64,000 nt of DNA, taken from Saposhnikovia divaricata (taxonomy: Eukaryota > Streptophyta > Magnoliopsida > Apiales > Apiaceae). Positions 52,895-64,000 of the stretch are shown here, piece by piece. Location: NCBI GenBank assembly GCA_036435485.1, contig CM071595.1, positions 1,116,001-1,180,000 of the forward strand, given 5' to 3'. The notes under the pieces are model-generated. The model worked only from the letters and a program-made list of their open reading frames with translations, did no database searches and was not told where the DNA came from. The position numbers and the translations under genes were made by a program. Within the stretch, counting starts at the first letter, position 1. Each line of letters opens with the position of its first letter.

Positions 52895-55260
52895 TTTTAA
52901 CAATATCCCGTGTACTAACCACTTTGAGAATTATCCGAAAACCGAGTTTCGTTCATATCAGCTCCGATTCAGGTCTGAATTGCGTCAAATAAAATTTCGT
53001 TGAATTCCAATAACCCATAGGAACAAAATATTTAAAAATATCCACAAAATGGTCCGACCCGATTTTTAACAATATCCCGTGTACTAACCCCTTTGAGAAT
53101 TTTCCGAAAACCGAGTTTCGATCATATCAGCTCCGATTCCGGTCCGAACTGCGTCAAATAAAATTTTGTTGAATTCCAATAACCCATAGGAACAAAATAT
53201 GTAAAAATATCCACAAAATGGTCCGACTTGATTTTTAACAATATCCCGTGTACTAACCCCTTTGAGGATTATCCAAAAACCGAGTTTTGACTATATCAGC
53301 TCCGATTCAGGTCTGAATTGCGTCAAATAAAATTTCGTTGAATTCCAATAACCCATAGGAACAAAATATGTAAAAATATCCTTAAAATGGTCCGACTCGA
53401 TTTTTAGCAATATCCCGTGTACTAACCAATTTGAGGATTATCCGAAAACCGAGTTTCGTTCATATCAGCTCCGATTCAGGTCTGAATGGCGTCAAATAAA
53501 ATTTCGTTGAATTTCAATAACCCATAGGAACAAAATATTTAAAAATATCCACAAAATGGTCCGACCCGATTTTTAACAATATCCCGTGTACTAACCCCTT
53601 TGAGAATTTTCCGAAAACCGAGTTTCGATCATATCAGCTCCGATTCCGGTCCGAACTTCGTCAAATAAAATTTTGTTGAATTCCAATAACCCATAGGAAC
53701 AAAATATGTAAAAATATCCACAAAATGGTCCGACTCGATTTTTAACAATATCCCGTGTACTAACCCCTTTGAGGATTATCCAAAAACCGAGTTTTGACTA
53801 TATAAGCTCCGATACAGGTCTGAATTGTGTCAAATAAAATTTCGTTGAATTCCAATAACCCATAGGAACAAACTATTTAAAAATATCAACAAAATGGTCC
53901 GACCCGATTTTTAACAATATCCCTTGTACTAACCCCTTTGAGGATTATCCAAAAACCGAGTTTTGACTATATCAGCTCCGATTCAGGTCTGGATTGCGTC
54001 AAATAAAATTTCGTTGAATTCCAATAACCCATAGGAACAAAATATGTAAAAATATCCTTAAAATGGTCCGACTCGATTTTTAACAATATCCCGTGTACTA
54101 ACCACTTTGAGCATTATCCGAAAACCGAGTTTCGTTCATATCAACTCCGATTCAGGTCTGAATTGCGTCAAATAAAATTTCGTTGAATTCCAATAACCCA
54201 TAGGAACAAAATATTTAAAAATATCCACAAAATGGTCCGACCCGATTTTTAACAATATCCCGTGTACTAACCCCTTTGAGAATTTTCCGAAAACCGAGTT
54301 TCGATCATATCAGCTCCGATTCCGGTCCGAACTGCGTCAAATAAAATTTTGTTGAATTCCAATAACCCATAGGAACAAAATATGCAAAAATATCCACAAA
54401 ATGGTCCGACTCGATTTTTAACAATATCCCGTGTACTAACCCCTTTGAGGATTATCCAAAAACCGAGTTTTGACTATATAAGCTCCGATACAGGTCTGAA
54501 TTGTGTCAAATAAAATTTCGTTGAATTCCAATAACCCATAGGAACAAAATATTTAAAAATATCAACAAAATGGTCCGACCCGATTTTTAACAATATCCCG
54601 TGTACTAACCCCTTTGAGGATTATCCAAAAACCGAGTTTTGACTATATCAGCTCCGATTCAGGTCTGAATTGCGTCAAATAAAATTTCGTTGAATTCCAA
54701 TAACCCATAGGAACAAAATATGTAAAAATATCCTTAAAATGGTCCGACTCGATTTTTAACAATATCCCGTGTACTAACCAATTTGAGGATTATCCGAAAA
54801 CCGAGTATCGTTCATATCAGCTCCGATTCAGGTCTGAATTGCGTCAAAAAAAATTTCGTTGAATTTCAATAACCCATAGGAACAAAATATTTAAAAATAT
54901 CCAGAAAATGGTCCGACCCGATTTTTAACAATATCCCGTGTACTAACCCCTTTGAGAATTTTCCGAAAACCGAGTTTCGATCATATCAGCTCCGATTCCG
55001 GTCTGAATTGCGTCAAATAAAATTTCGTTGAATTCCAATAACCCATAGGAACAAAATATTTAAAAATATCCACAAAATGGTCCGACTCGATTTTTAACAA
55101 TATCCCGTGTACTAACCCCTTTGAGGATTATCCAAAAACCGAGTTTTGACTATATAAGCTCCCATACAGGTCTGAATTGTTTCAAATAAAATTTCGTTGA
55201 ATTCCAATAACCCATAGGAACAAATTATTTAAAAATATCAACAAAATGGTCCGACCCGAT
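52722..55260 (+). repeat. 15-monomer higher-order repeat, unit 1 (2539 bp)
   Basis: The unit starts with a 173-bp B reading GTACTAACTAACCCC, which has four extra bases. Then follow C (CCGAATCGAT, GAGAATTATCC), D (GACTTGAT), B, C (TTTTAGCAAT), D (ACTTCGTC), A (AAACTATTT), B (CCCTTGTAC), C (GAGCATT, ATCAACTCC), D (TATGCAAAA), A, B, C (GTCAAAAAAAATTTCG, ATCCAGAAAA), D with a B-like GGTCTGAATTGCG, and A (CTCCCATACAGG, TTGTTTC). One A is missing after the first D, which makes 15 rather than 16. Homology extends upstream to about 50863. Confidence 0.9.
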
Positions 55261-56616
55261 TTTTAACAATATCCCGTGTACTAACTAACCCCTTTGAGGA
55301 TTATCCAAAAACCGAGTTTTGACTATATCAGCTCCGATTCAGGTCTGAATTGCGTTAAATAAAATTTCGTTGAATTCCAATAACCCATAGGAACAAAATA
55401 TGTAAAAATATCCTTAAAATGGTCCGAATCGATTTTTAACAATATCCCGTGTACTAACCACTTTGAGAATTATCCGAAAACCGAGTTTCGTTCATATCAG
55501 CTCCGATTCAGGTCTGAATTGCGTCAAATAAAATTTCGTTGAATTCCAATAACCCATAGGAACAAAATATTTAAAAATATCCACAAAATGGTCCGACCCG
55601 ATTTTTAACAATATCCCGTGTACTAACCCCTTTGAGAATTTTCCGAAAACCGAGTTTCGATCATATCAGCTCCGATTCCGGTCCGAACTGCGTCAAATAA
55701 AATTTTGTTGAATTCCAATAACCCATAGGAACAAAATATGTAAAAATATCCACAAAATGGTCCGACTTGATTTTTAACAATATCCCGTGTACTAACCCCT
55801 TTGAGGATTATCCAAAAACCGAGTTTTGACTATATAAGCTCCGATACAGGTCTGAATTGTGTCAAATAAAATTTCGTTGAATTCCAATAACCCATAGGAA
55901 CAAAATATTTAAAAATATCAACAAAATGGTCCGACCCGATTTTTAACAATATCCCGTGTACTAACCCCTTTGAGGATTATCCAAAAACCGAGTTTTGACT
56001 ATATCAGCTCCGATTCAGGTCTGAATTGCGTCAAATAAAATTTCGTTGAATTCCAATAACCCATAGGAACAAAATATGTAAAAATATCCTTAAAATGGTC
56101 CGACTCGATTTTTAACAATATCCCGTGTACTAACCAATTTGAGGATTATCCGAAAACCGAGTATCGTTCATATCAGCTCCGATTCAGGTCTGAATTGCGT
56201 CAAAAAAAATTTCGTTGAATTTCAATAACCCATAGGAACAAAATATTTAAAAATATCCAGAAAATGGTCCGACCCGATTTTTAACAATATCCCGTGTACT
56301 AACCCCTTTGAGAATTTTCCGAAAACCGAGTTTCGATCATATCAGCTCCGATTCCGGTCTGAATTGCGTCAAATAAAATTTCGTTGAATTCCAATAACCC
56401 ATAGGAACAAAATATTTAAAAATATCCACAAAATGGTCCGACTCGATTTTTAACAATATCCCGTGTACTAACCCCTTTGAGGATTATCCAAAAACCGAGT
56501 TTTGACTATATAAGCTCCCATACAGGTCTGAATTGTTTCAAATAAAATTTCGTTGAATTCCAATAACCCATAGGAACAAATTATTTAAAAATATCAACAA
56601 AATGGTCCGACCCGAT
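55261..56616 (+). repeat. 8-monomer deletion derivative of the 15-monomer unit (1356 bp)
   Basis: This unit has the 173-bp B, C (CCGAATCGAT) and D (GACTTGAT), then jumps to A, B, C (GAGTATCG), D, A (CTCCCATACAGG). Monomers 4 to 10 of the 15-monomer unit are absent and the rest matches, so one unequal exchange removing seven monomers explains it. Its C shares GAGTATCG with units near 52.2 and 54.8 kb; the later units have GAGTTTCG. Confidence 0.88.
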
Positions 56617-59155
56617 TTTTAACAATATCCCGTGTACTAACTAACCCCTTTGAGGATTATCCAAAAACCGAGTTTTGACTATATCAGCTCCGATTCAGGT
56701 CTGAATTGCGTTAAATAAAATTTCGTTGAATTCCAATAACCCATAGGAACAAAATATGTAAAAATATCCTTAAAATGGTCCGAATCGATTTTTAACAATA
56801 TCCCGTGTACTAACCACTTTGAGAATTATCCGAAAACCGAGTTTCGTTCATATCAGCTCCGATTCAGGTCTGAATTGCGTCAAATAAAATTTCGTTGAAT
56901 TCCAATAACCCATAGGAACAAAATATTTAAAAATATCCACAAAATGGTCCGACCCGATTTTTAACAATATCCCGTGTACTAACCCCTTTGAGAATTTTCC
57001 GAAAACCGAGTTTCGATCATATCAGCTCCGATTCCGGTCCGAACTGCGTCAAATAAAATTTTGTTGAATTCCAATAACCCATAGGAACAAAATATGTAAA
57101 AATATCCACAAAATGGTCCGACTTGATTTTTAACAATATCCCGTGTACTAACCCCTTTGAGGATTATCCAAAAACCGAGTTTTGACTATATCAGCTCCGA
57201 TTCAGGTCTGAATTGCGTCAAATAAAATTTCGTTGAATTCCAATAACCCATAGGAACAAAATATGTAAAAATATCCTTAAAATGGTCCGACTCGATTTTT
57301 AGCAATATCCCGTGTACTAACCAATTTGAGGATTATCCGAAAACCGAGTTTCGTTCATATCAGCTCCGATTCAGGTCTGAATGGCGTCAAATAAAATTTC
57401 GTTGAATTTCAATAACCCATAGGAACAAAATATTTAAAAATATCCACAAAATGGTCCGACCCGATTTTTAACAATATCCCGTGTACTAACCCCTTTGAGA
57501 ATTTTCCGAAAACCGAGTTTCGATCATATCAGCTCCGATTCCGGTCCGAACTTCGTCAAATAAAATTTTGTTGAATTCCAATAACCCATAGGAACAAAAT
57601 ATGTAAAAATATCCACAAAATGGTCCGACTCGATTTTTAACAATATCCCGTGTACTAACCCCTTTGAGGATTATCCAAAAACCGAGTTTTGACTATATAA
57701 GCTCCGATACAGGTCTGAATTGTGTCAAATAAAATTTCGTTGAATTCCAATAACCCATAGGAACAAACTATTTAAAAATATCAACAAAATGTTCCGACCC
57801 GATTTTTAACAATATCCCTTGTACTAACCCCTTTGAGGATTATCCAAAAACCGAGTTTTGACTATATCAGCTCCGATTCAGGTCTGGATTGCGTCAAATA
57901 AAATTTCGTTGAATTCCAATAACCCATAGGAACAAAATATGTAAAAATATCCTTAAAATGGTCCGACTCGATTTTTAACAATATCCCGTGTACTAACCAC
58001 TTTGAGCATTATCCGAAAACCGAGTTTCGTTCATATCAACTCCGATTCAGGTCTGAATTGCGTCAAATAAAATTTCGTTGAATTCCAATAACCCATAGGA
58101 ACAAAATATTTAAAAATATCCACAAAATGGTCCGACCCGATTTTTAACAATATCCCGTGTACTAACCCCTTTGAGAATTTTCCGAAAACCGAGTTTCGAT
58201 CATATCAGCTCCGATTCCGGTCCGAACTGCGTCAAATAAAATTTTGTTGAATTCCAATAACCCATAGGAACAAAATATGCAAAAATATCCACAAAATGGT
58301 CCGACTCGATTTTTAACAATATCCCGTGTACTAACCCCTTTGAGGATTATCCAAAAACCGAGTTTTGACTATATAAGCTCCGATACAGGTCTGAATTGTG
58401 TCAAATAAAATTTCGTTGAATTCCAATAACCCATAGGAACAAAATATTTAAAAATATCAACAAAATGGTCCGACCCGATTTTTAACAATATCCCGTGTAC
58501 TAACCCCTTTGAGGATTATCCAAAAACCGAGTTTTGACTATATCAGCTCCGATTCAGGTCTGAATTGCGTCAAATAAAATTTCGTTGAATTCCAATAACC
58601 CATAGGAACAAAATATGTAAAAATATCCTTAAAATGGTCCGACTCGATTTTTAACAATATCCCGTGTACTAACCAATTTGAGGATTATCCGAAAACCGAG
58701 TTTCGTTCATATCAGCTCCGATTCAGGTCTGAATTGCGTCAAAAAAAATTTCGTTGAATTTCAATAACCCATAGGAACAAAATATTTAAAAATATCCAGA
58801 AAATGGTCCGACCCGATTTTTAACAATATCCCGTGTACTAACCCCTTTGAGAATTTTCCGAAAACCGAGTTTCGATCATATCAGCTCCGATTCCGGTCTG
58901 AATTGCGTCAAATAAAATTTCGTTGAATTCCAATAACCCATAGGAACAAAATATTTAAAAATATCCACAAAATGGTCCGACTCGATTTTTAACAATATCC
59001 CGTGTACTAACCCCTTTGAGGATTATCCAAAAACCGAGTTTTGACTATATAAGCTCCCATACAGGTCTGAATTGTTTCAAATAAAATTTCGTTGAATTCC
59101 AATAACCCATAGGAACAAATTATTTAAAAATATCAACAAAATGGTCCGACCCGAT
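56617..59155 (+). repeat. 15-monomer higher-order repeat, unit 2 (2539 bp)
   Basis: This has the same 15-monomer order as 52722-55260, opening with the 173-bp B. A private change is AAAATGTTCCGACC near 57788. Its C in the second half reads GAGTTTCG, unlike unit 1. The next tag lies exactly 2539 bp downstream. Confidence 0.9.
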
Positions 59156-61694
59156 TTTTAACAATATCCCGTGTACTAACTAACCCCTTTGAGGATTATC
59201 CAAAAACCGAGTTTTGACTATATCAGCTCCGATTCAGGTCTGAATTGCGTTAAATAAAATTTCGTTGAATTCCAATAACCCATAGGAACAAAATATGTAA
59301 AAATATCCTTAAAATGGTCCGAATCGATTTTTAACAATATCCCGTGTACTAACCACTTTGAGAATTATCCGAAAACCGAGTTTCGTTCATATCAGCTCCG
59401 ATTCAGGTCTGAATTGCGTCAAATAAAATTTCGTTGAATTCCAATAACCCATAGGAACAAAATATTTAAAAATATCCACAAAATGGTCCGACCCGATTTT
59501 TAACAATATCCCGTGTACTAACCCCTTTGAGAATTTTCCGAAAACCGAGTTTCGATCATATCAGCTCCGATTCCGGTCCGAACTGCGTCAAATAAAATTT
59601 TGTTGAATTCCAATAACCCATAGGAACAAAATATGTAAAAATATCCACAAAATGGTCCGACTTGATTTTTAACAATATCCCGTGTACTAACCCCTTTGAG
59701 GATTATCCAAAAACCGAGTTTTGACTATATCAGCTCCGATTCAGGTCTGAATTGCGTCAAATAAAATTTCGTTGAATTCCAATAACCCATAGGAACAAAA
59801 TATGTAAAAATATCCTTAAAATGGTCCGACTCGATTTTTAGCAATATCCCGTGTACTAACCAATTTGAGGATTATCCGAAAACCGAGTTTCGTTCATATC
59901 AGCTCCGATTCAGGTCTGAATGGCGTCAAATAAAATTTCGTTGAATTTCAATAACCCATAGGAACAAAATATTTAAAAATATCCACAAAATGGTCCGACC
60001 CGATTTTTAACAATATCCCGTGTACTAACCCCTTTGAGAATTTTCCGAAAACCGAGTTTCGATAATATCAGCTCCGATTCCGGTCCGAACTTCGTCAAAT
60101 AAAATTTTGTTGAATTCCAATAACCCATAGGAACAAAATATGTAAAAATATCCACAAAATGGTCCGACTCGATTTTTAACAATATCCCGTGTACTAACCC
60201 CTTTGAGGATTATCCAAAAACCGAGTTTTGACTATATAAGCTCCGATACAGGTCTGAATTGTGTCAAATAAAATTTCGTTGAATTCCAATAACCCATAGG
60301 AACAAACTATTTAAAAATATCAACAAAATGGTCCGACCCGATTTTTAACAATATCCCTTGTACTAACCCCTTTGAGGATTATCCAAAAACCGAGTTTTGA
60401 CTATATCAGCTCCGATTCAGGTCTGGATTGCGTCAAATAAAATTTCGTTGAATTCCAATAACCCATAGGAACAAAATATGTAAAAATATCCTTAAAATGG
60501 TCCGACTCGATTTTTAACAATATCCCGTGTACTAACCACTTTGAGCATTATCCGAAAACCGAGTTTCGTTCATATCAACTCCGATTCAGGTCTGAATTGC
60601 GTCAAATAAAATTTCGTTGAATTCCAATAACCCATAGGAACAAAATATTTAAAAATATCCACAAAATGGTCCGACCCGATTTTTAACAATATCCCGTGTA
60701 CTAACCCCTTTGAGAATTTTCCGAAAACCGAGTTTCGATCATATCAGCTCCGATTCCGGTCCGAACTGCGTCAAATAAAATTTTGTTGAATTCCAATAAC
60801 CCATAGGAACAAAATATGCAAAAATATCCACAAAATGGTCCGACTCGATTTTTAACAATATCCCGTGTACTAACCCCTTTGAGGATTATCCAAAAACCGA
60901 GTTTTGACTATATAAGCTCCGATACAGGTCTGAATTGTGTCAAATAAAATTTCGTTGAATTCCAATAACCCATAGGAACAAAATATTTAAAAATATCAAC
61001 AAAATGGTCCGACCCGATTTTTAACAATATCCCGTGTACTAACCCCTTTGAGGATTATCCAAAAACCGAGTTTTGACTATATCAGCTCCGATTCAGGTCT
61101 GAATTGCGTCAAATAAAATTTCGTTGAATTCCAATAACCCATAGGAACAAAATATGTAAAAATATCCTTAAAATGGTCCGACTCGATTTTTAACAATATC
61201 CCGTGTACTAACCAATTTGAGGATTATCCGAAAACCGAGTTTCGTTCATATCAGCTCCGATTCAGGTCTGAATTGCGTCAAAAAAAATTTCGTTGAATTT
61301 CAATAACCCATAGGAACAAAATATTTAAAAATATCCAGAAAATGGTCCGACCCGATTTTTAACAATATCCCGTGTACTAACCCCTTTGAGAATTTTCCGA
61401 AAACCGAGTTTCGATCATATCAGCTCCGATTCCGGTCTGAATTGCGTCAAATAAAATTTCGTTGAATTCCAATAACCCATAGGAACAAAATATTTAAAAA
61501 TATCCACAAAATGGTCCGACTCGATTTTTAACAATATCCCGTGTACTAACCCCTTTGAGGATTATCCAAAAACCGAGTTTTGACTATATAAGCTCCCATA
61601 CAGGTCTGAATTGTTTCAAATAAAATTTCGTTGAATTCCAATAACCCATAGGAACAAATTATTTAAAAATATCAACAAAATGGTCCGACCCGAT
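59156..61694 (+). repeat. 15-monomer higher-order repeat, unit 3 (2539 bp)
   Basis: This has the same order and marks as unit 2. A private change is CGATAATATC with A at 60064 in the D that carries ACTTCGTC; the other units have CGATCATATC. That change removes a TGA on the minus strand and is the only reason a short minus-strand reading frame appears here. Confidence 0.9.
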
Positions 61695-64000
61695 TTTTAA
61701 CAATATCCCGTGTACTAACTAACCCCTTTGAGGATTATCCAAAAACCGAGTTTTGACTATATCAGCTCCGATTCAGGTCTGAATTGCGTTAAATAAAATT
61801 TCGTTGAATTCCAATAACCCATAGGAACAAAATATGTAAAAATATCCTTAAAATGGTCCGAATCGATTTTTAACAATATCCCGTGTACTAACCACTTTGA
61901 GAATTATCCGAAAACCGAGTTTCGTTCATATCAGCTCCGATTCAGGTCTGAATTGCGTCAAATAAAATTTCGTTGAATTCCAATAACCCATAGGAACAAA
62001 ATATTTAAAAATATCCACAAAATGGTCCGACCCGATTTTTAACAATATCCCGTGTACTAACCCCTTTGAGAATTTTCCGAAAACCGAGTTTCGATCATAT
62101 CAGCTCCGATTCCGGTCCGAACTGCGTCAAATAAAATTTTGTTGAATTCCAATAACCCATAGGAACAAAATATGTAAAAATATCCACAAAATGGTCCGAC
62201 TTGATTTTTAACAATATCCCGTGTACTAACCCCTTTGAGGATTATCCAAAAACCGAGTTTTGACTATATCAGCTCCGATTCAGGTCTGAATTGCGTCAAA
62301 TAAAATTTCGTTGAATTCCAATAACCCATAGGAACAAAATATGTAAAAATATCCTTAAAATGGTCCGACTCGATTTTTAGCAATATCCCGTGTACTAACC
62401 AATTTGAGGATTATCCGAAAACCGAGTTTCGTTCATATCAGCTCCGATTCAGGTCTGAATGGCGTCAAATAAAATTTCGTTGAATTTCAATAACCCATAG
62501 GAACAAAATATTTAAAAATATCCACAAAATGGTCCGACCCGATTTTTAACAATATCCCGTGTACTAACCCCTTTGAGAATTTTCCGAAAACCGAGTTTCG
62601 ATCATATCAGCTCCGATTCCGGTCCGAACTTCGTCAAATAAAATTTTGTTGAATTCCAATAACCCATAGGAACAAAATATGTAAAAATATCCACAAAATG
62701 GTCCGACTCGATTTTTAACAATATCCCGTGTACTAACCCCTTTGAGGATTATCCAAAAACCGAGTTTTGACTATATAAGCTCCGATACAGGTCTGAATTG
62801 TGTCAAATAAAATTTCGTTGAATTCCAATAACCCATAGGAACAAACTATTTAAAAATATCAACAAAATGGTCCGACCCGATTTTTAACAATATCCCTTGT
62901 ACTAACCCCTTTGAGGATTATCCAAAAACCGAGTTTTGACTATATCAGCTCCGATTCAGGTCTGGATTGCGTCAAATAAAATTTCGTTGAATTCCAATAA
63001 CCCATAGGAACAAAATATGTAAAAATATCCTTAAAATGGTCCGACTCGATTTTTAACAATATCCCGTGTACTAACCACTTTGAGCATTATCCGAAAACCG
63101 AGTTTCGTTCATATCAACTCCGATTCAGGTCTGAATTGCGTCAAATAAAATTTCGTTGAATTCCAATAACCCATAGGAACAAAATATTTAAAAATATCCA
63201 CAAAATGGTCCGACCCGATTTTTAACAATATCCCGTGTACTAACCCCTTTGAGAATTTTCCGAAAACCGAGTTTCGATCATATCAGCTCCGATTCCGGTC
63301 CGAACTGCGTCAAATAAAATTTTGTTGAATTCCAATAACCCATAGGAACAAAATATGCAAAAATATCCACAAAATGGTCCGACTCGATTTTTAACAATAT
63401 CCCGTGTACTAACCCCTTTGAGGATTATCCAAAAACCGAGTTTTGACTATATAAGCTCCGATACAGGTCTGAATTGTGTCAAATAAAATTTCGTTGAATT
63501 CCAATAACCCATAGGAACAAAATATTTAAAAATATCAACAAAATGGTCCGACCCGATTTTTAACAATATCCCGTGTACTAACCCCTTTGAGGATTATCCA
63601 AAAACCGAGTTTTGACTATATCAGCTCCGATTCAGGTCTGAATTGCGTCAAATAAAATTTCGTTGAATTCCAATAACCCATAGGAACAAAATATGTAAAA
63701 ATATCCTTAAAATGGTCCGACTCGATTTTTAACAATATCCCGTGTACTAACCAATTTGAGGATTATCCGAAAACCGAGTTTCGTTCATATCAGCTCCGAT
63801 TCAGGTCTGAATTGCGTCAAAAAAAATTTCGTTGAATTTCAATAACCCATAGGAACAAAATATTTAAAAATATCCAGAAAATGGTCCGACCCGATTTTTA
63901 ACAATATCCCGTGTACTAACCCCTTTGAGAATTTTCCGAAAACCGAGTTTCGATCATATCAGCTCCGATTCCGGTCTGAATTGCGTCAAATAAAATTTCG
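61695..64000 (+). repeat. 15-monomer higher-order repeat, unit 4, cut by the window end
   Basis: This opens with the 173-bp B and follows the same order through thirteen full monomers, then stops inside the D that follows C (GTCAAAAAAAATTTCG). The array clearly continues beyond the window. Confidence 0.9.

Larger units (their letters stand above)
1..64000 (+). repeat. 169-bp satellite DNA array, head to tail, filling the window
   Basis: The sequence is a single tandem array. The landmark TTTTAACAATATCCCGTGTA recurs every 169 bases from position 1, and positions such as 170, 339, 15041, 39206 and 61695 fit a 169-bp register once twelve small indels are allowed. This gives 378 full monomers and one partial. 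Every copy has the same orientation, and no foreign insertion breaks the array. One counted monomer has 59 G or C in 169, with more C (36) than G (23) on this strand. The monomer length is near one nucleosome plus linker, as in many plant and animal centromere satellites; a centromeric role is inferred from this and from the homogeneity. I do not recognise the family. No stretch of more than 300 bases holds anything other than satellite. Confidence 0.98.

Noticed and set aside
59973..60182. A 69-codon minus-strand reading frame.
   Set aside because: It lies wholly inside the satellite and spans just over one monomer. It starts at TTG, not ATG. It is open only because A at 60064 turns a minus-strand TGA into TTA. 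Its two ends read the same monomer segment in different frames, and because 169 is not a multiple of three no frame persists. I do not annotate it as a gene.
1..64000. CRISPR array, because of regular repetition.
   Set aside because: There is no repeat-spacer pattern: the whole 169 bp repeats, with no unique spacers and no cas genes.
1..64000. Minisatellite or multi-copy gene cluster such as 5S rDNA.
   Set aside because: The monomer holds no recognisable 5S, tRNA or snRNA sequence, no internal A or C box and no poly-T terminator in gene context. The T run at each monomer start is only about five bases.
1..64000. Naming the source species or a known satellite family.
   Set aside because: The 169-bp length alone fits many plant and animal satellites, and I do not recognise the monomer. 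A database search with one monomer would decide it.

Overview
The whole 64 kb window is one uninterrupted tandem array of an AT-rich satellite with a 169-bp monomer (about 35% GC, counted on one monomer). All copies point the same way. I counted 378 complete monomers plus a partial 379th. Only 12 length changes were needed to keep register from base 1 to base 64000: seven 1-bp losses and five copies of one 4-bp gain. I see no gene, RNA gene, transposon, CRISPR array, regulatory site or unique sequence. A homogeneous array of nucleosome-sized monomers in higher-order repeats is typical of centromeric or pericentromeric heterochromatin of a eukaryote. A plant is my first guess and an animal is possible, but I do not recognise the family and cannot name the species.

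The monomers fall into four types, A, B, C and D, whose basic order A-B-C-D makes a 676-bp tetramer. Offsets count from the first T of TTTTAACAAT. A has ATATAAGCTCCGATACAGG and GTGTC near offsets 61-91. B has ATATCAGCTCCGATTCAGG and usually a TATGTAAAAATATCCTT tail. C has ACCACTTTGAG, TTTCGTTCAT and usually CATATGAAC. D has GAGAATTTTCC, TTCCGGTCCGAACTG and TTTTGTTG. Left halves group A with B and C with D; right halves group A with C and B with D. The types are therefore mosaics, and many further hybrid monomers occur.

Layout. From 1 to about 18.6 kb the order is irregular, with tandem duplications of 4 monomers (1184-2535), 7 (4902-7267), 14 (8450-13181) and 13 (12506-16899). From 18.6 to about 28 kb the tetramer is mostly regular. 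From 28.05 to 33.46 kb there is an 8-monomer unit of 1352 bp. Next come a 12-monomer duplication (33461-37516) and a 21-monomer duplication (37348-44443), then a 7-monomer echo (from 43261). From 45.97 to 51.2 kb an 8-monomer unit marked by a 168-bp A monomer recurs three times, with a 3-monomer duplication between two of the copies. From 52.7 kb to the end a 15-monomer unit of 2539 bp, tagged by a 173-bp B monomer, repeats with near identity, including one 8-monomer deletion derivative.

The signal in this window is therefore evolutionary: nested layers of unequal exchange in a satellite, read from shared private mutations. No gene system is present. All comparisons were made by eye, so the difference counts are those I noticed and may be low.
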